Assembly: GCF_023195515.1 (NCBI RefSeq)
Contig: NZ_JALPKR020000002.1
Coordinates: forward strand, 4,441,001-4,505,000
Length of the DNA: 64,000 nucleotides
Source: Variovorax sp. S12S4
GTDB taxonomy: Bacteria > Pseudomonadota > Gammaproteobacteria > Burkholderiales > Burkholderiaceae_C
Direction of reading: 5' to 3'
Shown piece after piece: positions 35,992-44,295 of the stretch; the first letter of the stretch is position 1, and the number at the start of each line of letters is the position of its first letter. The translations under genes were made by a program, and so were the position numbers. The notes under the pieces were generated by a model that ran no database searches, had not been told where the DNA came from, and was given only the letters and a program-made list of their open reading frames with translations.

Positions 35992-37671
35992 TCAGGCAAC
36001 GGCCGAGTGGGACGACAGGTGCTGGTGAATCAATGCCACGACCGCGGCCCCTTCGCCGATGGCACCGCCCACGCGCTTGACCGAGCCCGAGCGCACGTCG
36101 CCCACAGCAAACACGCCTTGCACGCTGGATTCGAGCGCGGTGGAGGGCCGTGCCGGAAAGCCGCTGCTCGCCGCATCGCCTGTCAGCACAAAGCCGTGCT
36201 TGTCGACCGAAACCCCGCAGCCCTCGAGCCAGCTGGTTTCAGGCTCGGCGCCAACGAAGAGAAAGATGTTGCGGGCCGCGCAGTCGTGTTCTTCGCCGCT
36301 GGTTTGGCAGCGCCACCTGGCGCCGGTAAGGCCTTCGTCGGAGCCGCCGTTCAGCTTGACCAACTGCGTGTGCGGATGCAGTTCGATGTTGGGCGTGGCT
36401 TCGATGCGGTCGATGAGGTAGCGCGACATGCTGGCCGCCAGCGAAGGGCCGCGCACCAGCACATTGACCTTGGCTGCATGGCGCGACAAGAACACCGCCG
36501 CTTGTCCGGCCGAGTTGCCGCCGCCGACAAGCGCCACCTCTTGCTGCGAGCAGAGCTTTGCTTCGATGGCCGACGCCCAGTACCAGATGCCGCGGCCTTC
36601 GAACTCCGACAGCCGCGGCACATCGGGCCGCCGGTAGCGCGCGCCACTGGCAATGACCACGGTGCGCGCATTGATGGTGCGGCCGTCGGCCAGTGCAATG
36701 CGCAGGCTGCCCATCGGGTTGTTGCGGGTGCAGTCCAGCGAGGTGACCTTCACCGGAATGAGCATCTCGACGCCGAATTTCTGGGCTTGCACGAAAGCCC
36801 GGCCCGCGAGGGCTTGCCCCGAGATGCCGGTCGGAAAGCCAAGGTAGTTCTCGATGCGCGCGCTGGCGCCGGCCTGTCCGCCGAAGGCGCGGCAGTCGAG
36901 CACGATCACGTGCAGGCCTTCGGAGGCCGCGTACACCGCGGTTGCCAGGCCGGCGGGGCCGGCGCCGACCACGGCCACGTCGAACAGCTCATCGCGCTCG
37001 GCGGTGTCCACCATGCCAAGGCAACGCGCCAGTGCATCTTCGGCCGGGTTGACCAGGACCGAGCCGTCGGGGCATACGGCCAGCAGCTTGCAGGTGCCGT
37101 ACTGTTCGAGCAGCGCCGCGGCGTCGGGATCTTCCGCCGCATCGACCAGGTGATAGGGGTGGCCGTTGCGGCGCAGAAAGTTTTCGAGCCGCGCCATGTC
37201 GGGCGACTTGGGCTTGCCGATGAGCACCGGCCCGCTCGCGCCCGATTCAATGAGCGCCACGCGCCGCAAGATCAGTGCGCGGGTGATGCGTTCGCCAAGA
37301 TCCGCTTCGGCCACGAGCAACGCGCGCAATTGCGCAGGCGGCACCACCAGCGCTTCGACTTCTTCGTCTGCATGGCCGTCGACAAGGGCAGGGCGGCCGC
37401 TCAGCTGGCCCACCTCGGCGAGAAACTCGCCCGGCCCCTGGCGAACGATGGGCACTACATGCCCGAGGCCGTCACGCTGCGTGATGGCCACCACGCCCTT
37501 GAGCAGCACGAACATGCCCGGGCCTGTTTCTCCGGCGGTAAAGAGCCGTTCCCCGCGCGCGAATCGCTGCACCGTCCCGAACCGCGCAATGCGCGCGATC
37601 TCGGCATCGCTGAGAACGGGAAAGGTCTGGTGAAGGCGGTTGTCGAAATTGCTGCTTGCGTCTGTGGCCAT
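35992..37671 (-). CDS. Cyclic-nucleotide-binding / thioredoxin-like / TrxR-like FAD oxidoreductase fusion
   Basis: A 559-residue three-part protein. Residues about 15-140 form a cNMP-binding-type domain (GERLFTAGETGPGMFVLLKGVVAI, GEFLAEVGQLSGRPALVD). About 150-225 resembles a thioredoxin/glutaredoxin fold without CxxC. From about 230 it is a thioredoxin-reductase-like flavoprotein: DVAVVGAGPAGLATAVYAASEG for FAD, VALVGGGNSAGQAA for NAD(P), and GVFAVGDVRSGSVKRVGGAIGEG. The redox CxxC of real thioredoxin reductase (CATC region) is replaced by WYWASAIEAKLC, so it cannot pass electrons in the usual way. Electron transfer to another partner, gated by a nucleotide or heme, is inferred. Divergent from the OlsB-like gene. 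Confidence 0.88.
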   Translation of the reverse strand: MATDASSNFDNRLHQTFPVLSDAEIARIARFGTVQRFARGERLFTAGETGPGMFVLLKGVVAITQRDGLGHVVPIVRQGPGEFLAEVGQLSGRPALVDGHADEEVEALVVPPAQLRALLVAEADLGERITRALILRRVALIESGASGPVLIGKPKSPDMARLENFLRRNGHPYHLVDAAEDPDAAALLEQYGTCKLLAVCPDGSVLVNPAEDALARCLGMVDTAERDELFDVAVVGAGPAGLATAVYAASEGLHVIVLDCRAFGGQAGASARIENYLGFPTGISGQALAGRAFVQAQKFGVEMLIPVKVTSLDCTRNNPMGSLRIALADGRTINARTVVIASGARYRRPDVPRLSEFEGRGIWYWASAIEAKLCSQQEVALVGGGNSAGQAAVFLSRHAAKVNVLVRGPSLAASMSRYLIDRIEATPNIELHPHTQLVKLNGGSDEGLTGARWRCQTSGEEHDCAARNIFLFVGAEPETSWLEGCGVSVDKHGFVLTGDAASSGFPARPSTALESSVQGVFAVGDVRSGSVKRVGGAIGEGAAVVALIHQHLSSHSAVA

Positions 37672-37841
37672 TTAAAGAAACTCCAGTGTCGCGACCCACC
37701 GCATTAGACAGCCTTGCGGGCCGAATGGGGCAGCCCCGAAAAGGGCCCAAACAGGCTGTAACACCGTCATGCAAATGCCATGCCGCTGACATGCCGGTTT
37801 CACCGCGAGTGCAGAGACTCCATCGGCAGAAAGGGTTCCCA

Positions 37842-38717
37842 ATGAAAGAACTGCCCAATCCGACGTTTCCGCTGTCGCAGATCGGACTGCGCGCCGCCTT
37901 GTGGCCCGTCCCTGCCGCTGCAAACGCCGCGCGCACGTCGGTGCCCGAGGCGCCCGCTGCGGTTCTGGTGCCACCGGTCGTCGATGCCAAGCAGGGCATC
38001 ACGGTGAGCTGGGCACGCCACCTTGATGACGTGCGTGCCGCGCAGCGCTTGCGCTATGAAGTGTTCGTCGGCGAAATGGGCGCACGCGTGAGCACGCCGG
38101 TGGCGGGACACGACATCGACCTGTTCGACGACTTCTGCGAGCACCTGCTGGTGCGCGACGAGCTCACGCAGCAAGTGATTGGCACCTACCGCGTGCTCAC
38201 GCCGGCCCAAGCCCGGCGTGTGGGCAGCACCTACAGCGACACCGAGTTCGACCTGACCCGGCTGCGCGACCTGCGCGAGCGCATGGTGGAGCTCGGCCGC
38301 AGCTGCGTGCATCCCGATCACCGCCAGGGCGGTGTCATTCTTGCGCTGTGGGGCGCGCTGGCGGGCTTCATGCATCGCAACAAGCTCGACACAATGATCG
38401 GCTGCGCGAGCATTCCCATGTCACACAACGGCGTGACCAACGGCGACGCGGCGGCCAGTATCTGGCGCCAGCTGTCGGCCAGCCACATGGCGCCGATTCA
38501 GTACCAGGTGCAGCCAAGGCTGCCGCTGCCGGTCGAACGCCTGGACAGCGCGCTCGACGTCGAGCCGCCGGCGCTCATCAAGGGTTACCTGCGCCTGGGC
38601 GCCAAGGTGCTGGGCGCTCCGGCGTGGGACCCGGATTTCAACACCGCGGACCTGCCGATGCTGATGCGCATCGACGACTTGCCGGCGCGCTACCGCAAGC
38701 ACTTTCTGGGCGCATGA
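37842..38717 (+). CDS. OlsB-like N-acyltransferase (lyso-ornithine lipid synthase family)
   Basis: A 291-residue member of the GNAT-like OlsB/hemolysin family: AQRLRYEVFVGEMGARV, then DIDLFDDFCEHLLVRD, GTYRVLTPAQARRVG, and ELGRSCVHPDHRQGGVILALWGAL, the acyl-ACP binding core. OlsB makes lyso-ornithine lipid from ornithine and 3-hydroxyacyl-ACP at the inner membrane; no olsA gene is next to it. In several bacteria ornithine lipids replace phospholipids when phosphate is scarce, and this gene lies directly before ppk in a Pho-regulated block. A degenerate Pho-like sequence is at 37756-37770. The N-terminal 45 residues are Ala/Pro-rich and not part of the fold. Confidence 0.8.
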   Translation: MKELPNPTFPLSQIGLRAALWPVPAAANAARTSVPEAPAAVLVPPVVDAKQGITVSWARHLDDVRAAQRLRYEVFVGEMGARVSTPVAGHDIDLFDDFCEHLLVRDELTQQVIGTYRVLTPAQARRVGSTYSDTEFDLTRLRDLRERMVELGRSCVHPDHRQGGVILALWGALAGFMHRNKLDTMIGCASIPMSHNGVTNGDAAASIWRQLSASHMAPIQYQVQPRLPLPVERLDSALDVEPPALIKGYLRLGAKVLGAPAWDPDFNTADLPMLMRIDDLPARYRKHFLGA

Positions 38718-38795
38718 AACCAGCGGTCGCCCGGCCCGCTGCCCGGCCATCTGCTTCTTCGGCTGCTTCGGGAGAGCCGGGCACTGGCCAATCGA

Positions 38796-38828
38796 CGTCA
38801 CAGGAGCGTCACGGAAACGTCACAAACA
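38796..38828 (+). promoter_or_regulatory. Pho box upstream of ppk
   Basis: Three direct repeats CGTCACA, CGTCACG and CGTCACA start at 38796, 38807 and 38818, an exact 11-nt period with 4-nt spacers, as in PhoB binding sites. CATATT at 38842-38847 could be the -10 box. The location within the longer ppk open frame argues for the start at 38894. Confidence 0.8.
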
Positions 38829-38893
38829 AGGACGAAACTGTCATATTTCCGCCTACGTGTGCTCCCGTGCCCCTTGCCCCAGAATCAGTGCCC

Positions 38894-41032
38894 ATGCAAT
38901 CTGCTACCGCTGACCGGACACTTGAGGTCGCGGCATCGGCGCTCACGCTGCTCGACCGCGATCACAGCATCCTGTCATTCAACGAGCGTGTGCTCGATTG
39001 GGCCCACAGGCCCGAGGTGCCGCTCATCGAGCGCCTTCGCTACCTGTGCATCGTTTCATCCAACCTCGACGAATTCTTCGAGGTCCGCGCCGCACCGCAC
39101 CTGATCGCCAGCAGCGCCAGCGACCAGAAGGGCACCTACACCACCGAGTCGTTCGAGCGCCTGGCCGAGGCTGCCCACACGCTGGTGGGCCGCCAATACG
39201 CGCTCTACAACGACGAGCTGATGCCCACGTTTGCCAAGCACGGCATCCACATCATTTCGCACGGTGAGCGCAATGCGGCGCAGCGCAAATGGGTCAGCGA
39301 ATATTTCGAGCGCGAAGTGCGCCCGTTGCTGATTCCGGTGGGGCTCGATCCGGCACACCCGTTTCCGCAGGTGGCCAACAAGTCGCTCAACTTCATCGTG
39401 CGGCTTGGCGGCAAGGACGCATTCGGGCGCGAAAACCCGATCCAGATCGTCAAGGTGCCGCGCGTGCTGCCGCGCGTCATTCGCATGCCGGCCAAGGTGT
39501 CCGACGGCAAGACGCTGTTCGTGGCGCTTTCTAGCGTGGTGCGCGCACATTTGTCGAGCATGTTTCCGGGCCGCGAGGTGGGCGACTTCTCGCAGTTCCG
39601 TGTCACACGGCATTCCGATCTTGCGGTCGACGAGGAAGACGTCAAGAACCTGCGCACCGCGTTGCGCCAAGGGCTGCAGCACCGCCACTACGGCCAGGCC
39701 GTGCGGCTCGAGGTGTCGGCCAGTTGCGCCGAGTCGCTCGCGAGTTTTCTGCTGGCGCAGTTCAACCTGCCGCCGCAGGCGCTCTATCGTGTGCACGGCC
39801 CCGTGAACCTGGCGCGGCTCACGCAACTGATCGACCTGCTGGACGAGCCGCAGCTGCGCTTTCCGCCTTACTCGGCTTCGTACCCGGTCACGCTGTCTCC
39901 GGCGCAGTCGTTCTTCGAGCGGCTGCAGCGCGGCGATGTGCTGATCCATCAGCCCTTCGAAAGCTTCGACGGCGTGCTCGCCTTTTTGCGAGAGGCGGTG
40001 CAAGACCCGCAGGTGCTGGCCATCAAGCAGACCATCTACCGCACAGGTGCCGATTCGGAACTGATGGACCTGCTGCGCGAGGCCGTCCGCCGCGGCAAGG
40101 AAGTGACGGTGGTGGTGGAGCTCAAGGCGCGCTTCGACGAAGAGGCCAACATCAATTGGGCCGAAATGCTCGAGTCGATTGGCGCGCAGGTGGTGTACGG
40201 CGTGGTGGGCCTGAAGACGCACGCCAAGATGCTGTTGGTGACGCGCCGCGAGGGCAAGCAGATGCGCCGCTACGGCCATCTTTCCACGGGCAACTACAAC
40301 CCGCGCACCGCCAAGCTCTACACCGACATCAGCCACCTGACGGCCGATCCGCTGCTGACGGCCGACATGGAAGCGGTGTTCGTCCATCTGGCAAGCCAGA
40401 GCCGCCTGCCCAAGCTCAACCGCATGTGGCTGGCCCCGTTCGACCTGCACAAGAACCTCATTGCGCAGATCGATGCCTTGAGCCTGGCAGCCGCAACCGG
40501 CGAGACCACGCGCATCGTCGCCAAGATGAACGCGCTGACCGACGACCAGCTGGTTGCCGCGCTCATGCGTGCGGGGCAGAAGGGCGTGAAGATCGACCTC
40601 ATCGTGCGCGGCGCCTGCACCCTGCCGGCGCAGGTGCCTGGGTTGACCGACAACATCCGGGTGCGCTCGGTGATCGGTCGGTTCCTGGAGCACTCGCGCG
40701 TCTTCTATTTCCGCAGCGGCGAGGAAGAGTCGCTTTACCTCTCGAGCGCCGACTGGATGAACCGCAACATGATGCGGCGCGTGGAACTGGCCTGGCCGGT
40801 CACCGATCCGAGCCTTCGCCAGCGCCTGATCGACGAATGCCTGGTGGCCTACCTGCACGACGGCCGCGACGCATGGGATCTTGGCGGCGACGGGATCTAC
40901 ACGCGCGTCGACCACGACACCCATCGCGGCGAGGCGGGTGCTTCTCGCGCCGTCGAGGCGCACGGCGCGCAGACCGCGCTCATGAATCGATATGCATCGC
41001 GAGGGCATCACTCCGATGCATCCAGCAACTGA
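38894..41032 (+). CDS. ppk1: Polyphosphate kinase 1
   Basis: A 712-residue enzyme that reversibly builds polyphosphate from ATP. All four domains are visible: N-terminal ERVLDWAHRPEVPLIERLRYL and SSNLDEFFEVR, the head domain, and two catalytic C-terminal domains with QTIYRTG, the autophosphorylated His in VGLKTHAKMLLV, YGHLSTGNYN, and VRGACTLPAQVPGL, ending with YLSSADWMNRN. The start at MQSATADRTLE follows the Pho box; a start at 38714 overlapping the olsB-like stop is open but would place the Pho box inside the gene. It leads into sixA, 13 nt downstream. Confidence 0.95.
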   Translation: MQSATADRTLEVAASALTLLDRDHSILSFNERVLDWAHRPEVPLIERLRYLCIVSSNLDEFFEVRAAPHLIASSASDQKGTYTTESFERLAEAAHTLVGRQYALYNDELMPTFAKHGIHIISHGERNAAQRKWVSEYFEREVRPLLIPVGLDPAHPFPQVANKSLNFIVRLGGKDAFGRENPIQIVKVPRVLPRVIRMPAKVSDGKTLFVALSSVVRAHLSSMFPGREVGDFSQFRVTRHSDLAVDEEDVKNLRTALRQGLQHRHYGQAVRLEVSASCAESLASFLLAQFNLPPQALYRVHGPVNLARLTQLIDLLDEPQLRFPPYSASYPVTLSPAQSFFERLQRGDVLIHQPFESFDGVLAFLREAVQDPQVLAIKQTIYRTGADSELMDLLREAVRRGKEVTVVVELKARFDEEANINWAEMLESIGAQVVYGVVGLKTHAKMLLVTRREGKQMRRYGHLSTGNYNPRTAKLYTDISHLTADPLLTADMEAVFVHLASQSRLPKLNRMWLAPFDLHKNLIAQIDALSLAAATGETTRIVAKMNALTDDQLVAALMRAGQKGVKIDLIVRGACTLPAQVPGLTDNIRVRSVIGRFLEHSRVFYFRSGEEESLYLSSADWMNRNMMRRVELAWPVTDPSLRQRLIDECLVAYLHDGRDAWDLGGDGIYTRVDHDTHRGEAGASRAVEAHGAQTALMNRYASRGHHSDASSN

Positions 41033-41045
41033 CCATCGAAAGACG

Positions 41046-41513
41046 ATGAGCATGGACTTGATCTTCTGGCGCCATGCCGAAGCCGAGGACTGGACCGAGG
41101 GCTGCGACGACCTGCAGCGCTCTCTTACCGCGCGCGGCGAGAAGCAGGCCAAGCGCATGGCAAGCTGGCTCGACCGGCAATTGCCCGACGGCACCCGCAT
41201 CATCTGCAGCCCCGCGCGGCGCTGCGAGCAGACCGCGCTCGCGCTCGGCCGCAAATACAAGCTGCGCTCCGAACTCGCGCCCGACACCACGGCCGAGGCC
41301 ATGCTGGGCGCGGCGGGCTGGCCCAACGGAAAGTCCGTGGTGCTGATGATCGGGCACCAGCCCTCGGTGGGGCAGGCGATCTCGCTTCTGCTGGGGCTCA
41401 AGCAGGACAGCTGCCCGGTGCGCAAGGGCGCGCTGTGGTGGATTCGAACGCGCGAGCGCGACGGCGACGTGCAGACCGTCGTGGTCACGGTTCAGTCGCC
41501 CGAGCTTCTCTGA
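41046..41513 (+). CDS. sixA: SixA-type phosphohistidine phosphatase
   Basis: A 155-residue histidine phosphatase. The catalytic motif FWRHAEAED is at the N-terminus, the second Arg lies in SPARRCEQTA and the second catalytic His in MIGHQPSVGQ. SixA proteins remove phosphate from phosphohistidine of carrier proteins. It is immediately downstream of ppk and likely in the same Pho-controlled transcript, an arrangement seen in related bacteria. Start chosen at MSMDLIFW; 41052 is an alternative. Confidence 0.9.
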   Translation: MSMDLIFWRHAEAEDWTEGCDDLQRSLTARGEKQAKRMASWLDRQLPDGTRIICSPARRCEQTALALGRKYKLRSELAPDTTAEAMLGAAGWPNGKSVVLMIGHQPSVGQAISLLLGLKQDSCPVRKGALWWIRTRERDGDVQTVVVTVQSPELL

Positions 41514-41576
41514 CAGTGACGAGGGCAGAAAATTTGCCCAAAACTGTAAACTAATTGGCCAAATTCGGGCCGCGCG

Positions 41577-41603
41577 GCAGCCATATGTAGGCACAATGGC
41601 TGC
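41577..41603. repeat. 8-bp inverted repeat upstream of the lipoprotein gene
   Basis: GCAGCCAT and ATGGCTGC are separated by 11 nt. It may be a regulator binding site for the downstream lipoprotein gene or part of a sixA transcript end; no T-run follows. A shorter hairpin GGGCA/TGCCC lies about 45 nt upstream, just after the sixA stop. Confidence 0.35.
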
Positions 41604-41741
41604 GCCAGATGCATTTAGTCACAAATTGCATCCATAACTTACAACCACAAGGCGATTGCGCAGCAAGTGCCTTGTGTGCCGCGGATTCCCGGGCGCCAGG
41701 TGGCGAGGGCTGTTGCAGCCGTCTTTCACCGCGGATGCCCT

Positions 41742-42524
41742 ATGAAAGCGCTCGTTTCCCTGTTGGCTGCTGCAGCCCTCTTGGCCGGATGCGCCACGAG
41801 CACGCCCGAGCCTGCGCCGCAGGTTCGCCACGACGTCACCCGGTCGATCTCGAAGATCGAACTCGTCTACAACGAACAGGACCAGCTCACGGTCATGGAC
41901 GGTGGCGGCTCCGCGATCATCGGATGGGCTGGGGTTTTCGGGCCGGTCGGAACGCTGGTGGCGCTTGGTGTCGAGGTCGGCACCCGGGTGACGAAGGCCA
42001 GTCGCATGGAGCGGCGCACCCTCGAGTTCACGGCCGCTGTAAAGAACAGCGGGGCGGCGTCGCTCAACCGGCAATTCGCCGAGCAGCTGGCGGCGCGGCT
42101 GCGTACCGGGGGCCGCGAAGTCAAGCTGACGCCCGCGCCACGCGTGCACGGCGAGCTCGCGCAGCTGCACGCAGCCGGCTTCCAGCCCACGCCCGGCTAC
42201 AGCACGTTGGTGGTTCGGGTCACCACGATCTATTCGGCGCCCGACATGACGTCGAGCTTCAAGCCCTTCGTGGCGATCGAGCAGTCCCTCCAGAACGAGC
42301 AGCAGGCCGTTCTCTACCAGACGACCCACACTTCCGACATGGAGGAGCCGGCCTTCCTGGCCTACGACGGCCTGCTTCAGGAGAACGCCAAGGCCCAGGA
42401 CGGCCTGCGGCAGGGGCTTTCCGAGATCCTCCACACCGCCTATGCCGGCATGTTCGGTGAAGACGAGTCGTCGCGCATGGCCAGCGCGGAAGCTACCCGC
42501 ACCGCCGGACTCGAGGCAAAGTGA
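41742..42524 (+). CDS. Lipoprotein of unknown function
   Basis: A 260-residue protein with a lipoprotein signal (MKALVSLLAAAALLAGCATS, Cys at 17). The mature part contains a Gly-rich hydrophobic stretch (GSAIIGWAGVFGPVGTLVALGVEVG) that might touch a membrane, and later a soluble alpha/beta region (YSTLVVRVTTIYSAPD, FKPFVAIEQSLQNE). I do not recognise the family. It is placed between ppk-sixA and ppx, convergent with ppx (6 nt between stops). A place in phosphate physiology is only suggested by position. Confidence 0.75.
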   Translation: MKALVSLLAAAALLAGCATSTPEPAPQVRHDVTRSISKIELVYNEQDQLTVMDGGGSAIIGWAGVFGPVGTLVALGVEVGTRVTKASRMERRTLEFTAAVKNSGAASLNRQFAEQLAARLRTGGREVKLTPAPRVHGELAQLHAAGFQPTPGYSTLVVRVTTIYSAPDMTSSFKPFVAIEQSLQNEQQAVLYQTTHTSDMEEPAFLAYDGLLQENAKAQDGLRQGLSEILHTAYAGMFGEDESSRMASAEATRTAGLEAK

Positions 42525-42530
42525 ACGGGC

Positions 42531-44051
42531 TCAGGCGCCGTTGAGTTCCACGCGCCAGTTGCTGGTCTTCTGCCAGGCCAGCACTTCTTCGCGCAGCAGG
42601 TGCGCGGACTGGGGGTAGGCATCGGCCCAGTCGGGCGCGCAGACAATCGTGAAAGCCCTGGCGCCCAACGCCGCAAGATGCAGCGCCTGCGGATCGGGAT
42701 CGCGGCGCGCGTGGCAGAGGATGACCGCCAGGCGCAGCGACAGCAGCTGCATCACGAAGGTCTCGTCGTCCAGCGCCGCCTCTAGCTTGCGCAGTTTTCC
42801 GCGCTGGCCCAGGACCAGTTGGCCGAGCGCGTGCAGTTCGTTCACGGCAAAGCCGGGCGCGTCGGTGTTGTCCAGGATGTAGGCGCCGTGCTTGTGATAG
42901 TCGCTGTGCGACACCAGCGTGCCAATTTCATGCAGCTGCGCCGCCCAGCCCAGTTTGCGCAGCGCCCGGCCGGCGCGGCTGGTGGAACTGCCGCCGCGTG
43001 CCGCCGGCGCCAGTTGCACGAACAGCGCGGCGGCCGTGTCGCCCACGCGCTTGGCCTGGGCGGCATCGACCGAGAAGCGGGTGGCCAGCCGCGCCACGGT
43101 GGCGGTGCGCAAATCGGCCACGCCTTCGTCTCGTTCCAGCAACTCGTAGAGCACGCCGTGGCGAAGCGCGCCCTGGGCCACTTTCATTTCTTCGATGCCG
43201 AGCAGGTCGAACACCGCCCGCAGCACGCTCACGCCGCCGCCGATGACGGGTTTGCGGTCTTCGCGCATGCCGTCGATGCGCAGCTTGTCGGCGCTGCCGG
43301 CCTTGAGCAGGCGGTCGACGAGCCAGTCGAGCCCGTCTCGGGTAATCAGCCCTGGCTCGCCGCCGGCCGCGGCCAGCACGTCGCCCACCGCGCCGATGGT
43401 GCCGGAGGCGCCGTAGGCCACGTCCCACTGGTCGCGGGTGTAGCTTGAAAGCGCATCGTCCAGCACGGCCTTGGCGGCCACCTCGGCGGCGCGGAATGCG
43501 GCGGGGGTGAAGAGGCCTTCCGCAAAGTGCTTCATCGACCAGGCGACGCTGCCAACGCGGTAAGACTCCATGAGCTCGGCCTCGAGCGCCTGGCCGATGA
43601 TCATTTCGGTCGAGCGCCCGCCGATGTCCACCACCAGGCGGCGCTCCCGGTCGGAGGCATCGGTGTGCGGCAGCATGTGCGCCACGCCTTGGTAAATGAG
43701 GCGGGCTTCCTCGCGACCCGGAATCACGTCGATGCCGAACCCCAGGATGGTGCGTGCGCGCAAAAGAAATTCTTCGCGGTTGCGGGCTTCGCGCAGCGTT
43801 TGCGTGGCCACGGCCCGCACCTGCGAGCGCTTGAAGCCGGCCAGCCGCTCGCCAAACCGGGCGAGCGCGTCCCAGCCCCGCTGCATGGCCTCGGGCGTGA
43901 GGTTGCGGGCGCTGTCCAGGCCGTTGCCCTGGCGCACCGTCTCCTTGAGGTATTCGGTGCGGTGAATCTGACCGTGGTCGACCTGTCCGATTTCCAGCCT
44001 GAAGCTGTTCGAACCGAGATCGACCGCTGCGAGGCGGGTGCCGTTTTGCAT
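42531..44051 (-). CDS. ppx: Exopolyphosphatase (Ppx/GppA family)
   Basis: A 506-residue enzyme that removes terminal phosphate from polyphosphate (family also hydrolyses pppGpp). AAVDLGSNSFRLEIG at the N-terminus and VVDIGGRSTEMIIG near 150 are the two phosphate-binding loops of the actin-like fold, with GASGTIGAVGDVLA and GGGVSVLRAVFDLLG further on; an HD-like helical domain follows (QLHEIGTLVSHSDYHKHGAYI). Start at MQNGTRLAAVDLG fits the family; 44090 is an alternative. A minus-strand Pho box lies about 95 nt upstream, in the region shared with pstS. Confidence 0.93.
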   Translation of the reverse strand: MQNGTRLAAVDLGSNSFRLEIGQVDHGQIHRTEYLKETVRQGNGLDSARNLTPEAMQRGWDALARFGERLAGFKRSQVRAVATQTLREARNREEFLLRARTILGFGIDVIPGREEARLIYQGVAHMLPHTDASDRERRLVVDIGGRSTEMIIGQALEAELMESYRVGSVAWSMKHFAEGLFTPAAFRAAEVAAKAVLDDALSSYTRDQWDVAYGASGTIGAVGDVLAAAGGEPGLITRDGLDWLVDRLLKAGSADKLRIDGMREDRKPVIGGGVSVLRAVFDLLGIEEMKVAQGALRHGVLYELLERDEGVADLRTATVARLATRFSVDAAQAKRVGDTAAALFVQLAPAARGGSSTSRAGRALRKLGWAAQLHEIGTLVSHSDYHKHGAYILDNTDAPGFAVNELHALGQLVLGQRGKLRKLEAALDDETFVMQLLSLRLAVILCHARRDPDPQALHLAALGARAFTIVCAPDWADAYPQSAHLLREEVLAWQKTSNWRVELNGA

Positions 44052-44142
44052 TTTGTAGTGAAGAGGGCGGGGCTGTGATCGTAGCGCCATGGCTTGGCGC
44101 CGCCCCGGTCGCGTAGCGGCGAGGGTTGGAAGGCTAGAGACC

Positions 44143-44164
44143 GTGCATGACGGTTCCATGACAG
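44143..44164 (-). promoter_or_regulatory. Pho box for ppx
   Basis: Read on the minus strand, CTGTCAT-GGAA-CCGTCAT-GCAC gives two half-sites with 11-nt period, the first identical to the consensus half-site. It points toward ppx. Confidence 0.78.
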
Positions 44165-44212
44165 CGTCACAAAAGCTCTCGCCGCAAAGATGGCTTTTCC
44201 CTCTATGGCAGG

Positions 44213-44234
44213 GTGTCACATTGATGTCACACAA
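44213..44234 (+). promoter_or_regulatory. Pho box for pstS
   Basis: TGTCACA at 44214 and again at 44225 (spacer TTGA), exact 11-nt period, about 65 nt before the pstS start. This is the expected PhoB site for the pst operon. An AT-rich TTTCTAGAGT follows where the -10 region should be. Confidence 0.88.
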
Positions 44235-44295
44235 GCTTTCTAGAGTCCGTCCCAAGCCCGAAAGGGACTACTTCTTACTTCTAAAGGAAGCCTCT

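Noticed and set aside
35854..37707. A 617-codon rightward open frame
   Set aside because: Antisense to the clear cNMP/TrxR-like flavoprotein gene; no recognisable domain.
39056..41488. An 810-codon leftward open frame
   Set aside because: It is antisense to ppk and sixA, which are certain; open antisense frames are expected at this GC content.
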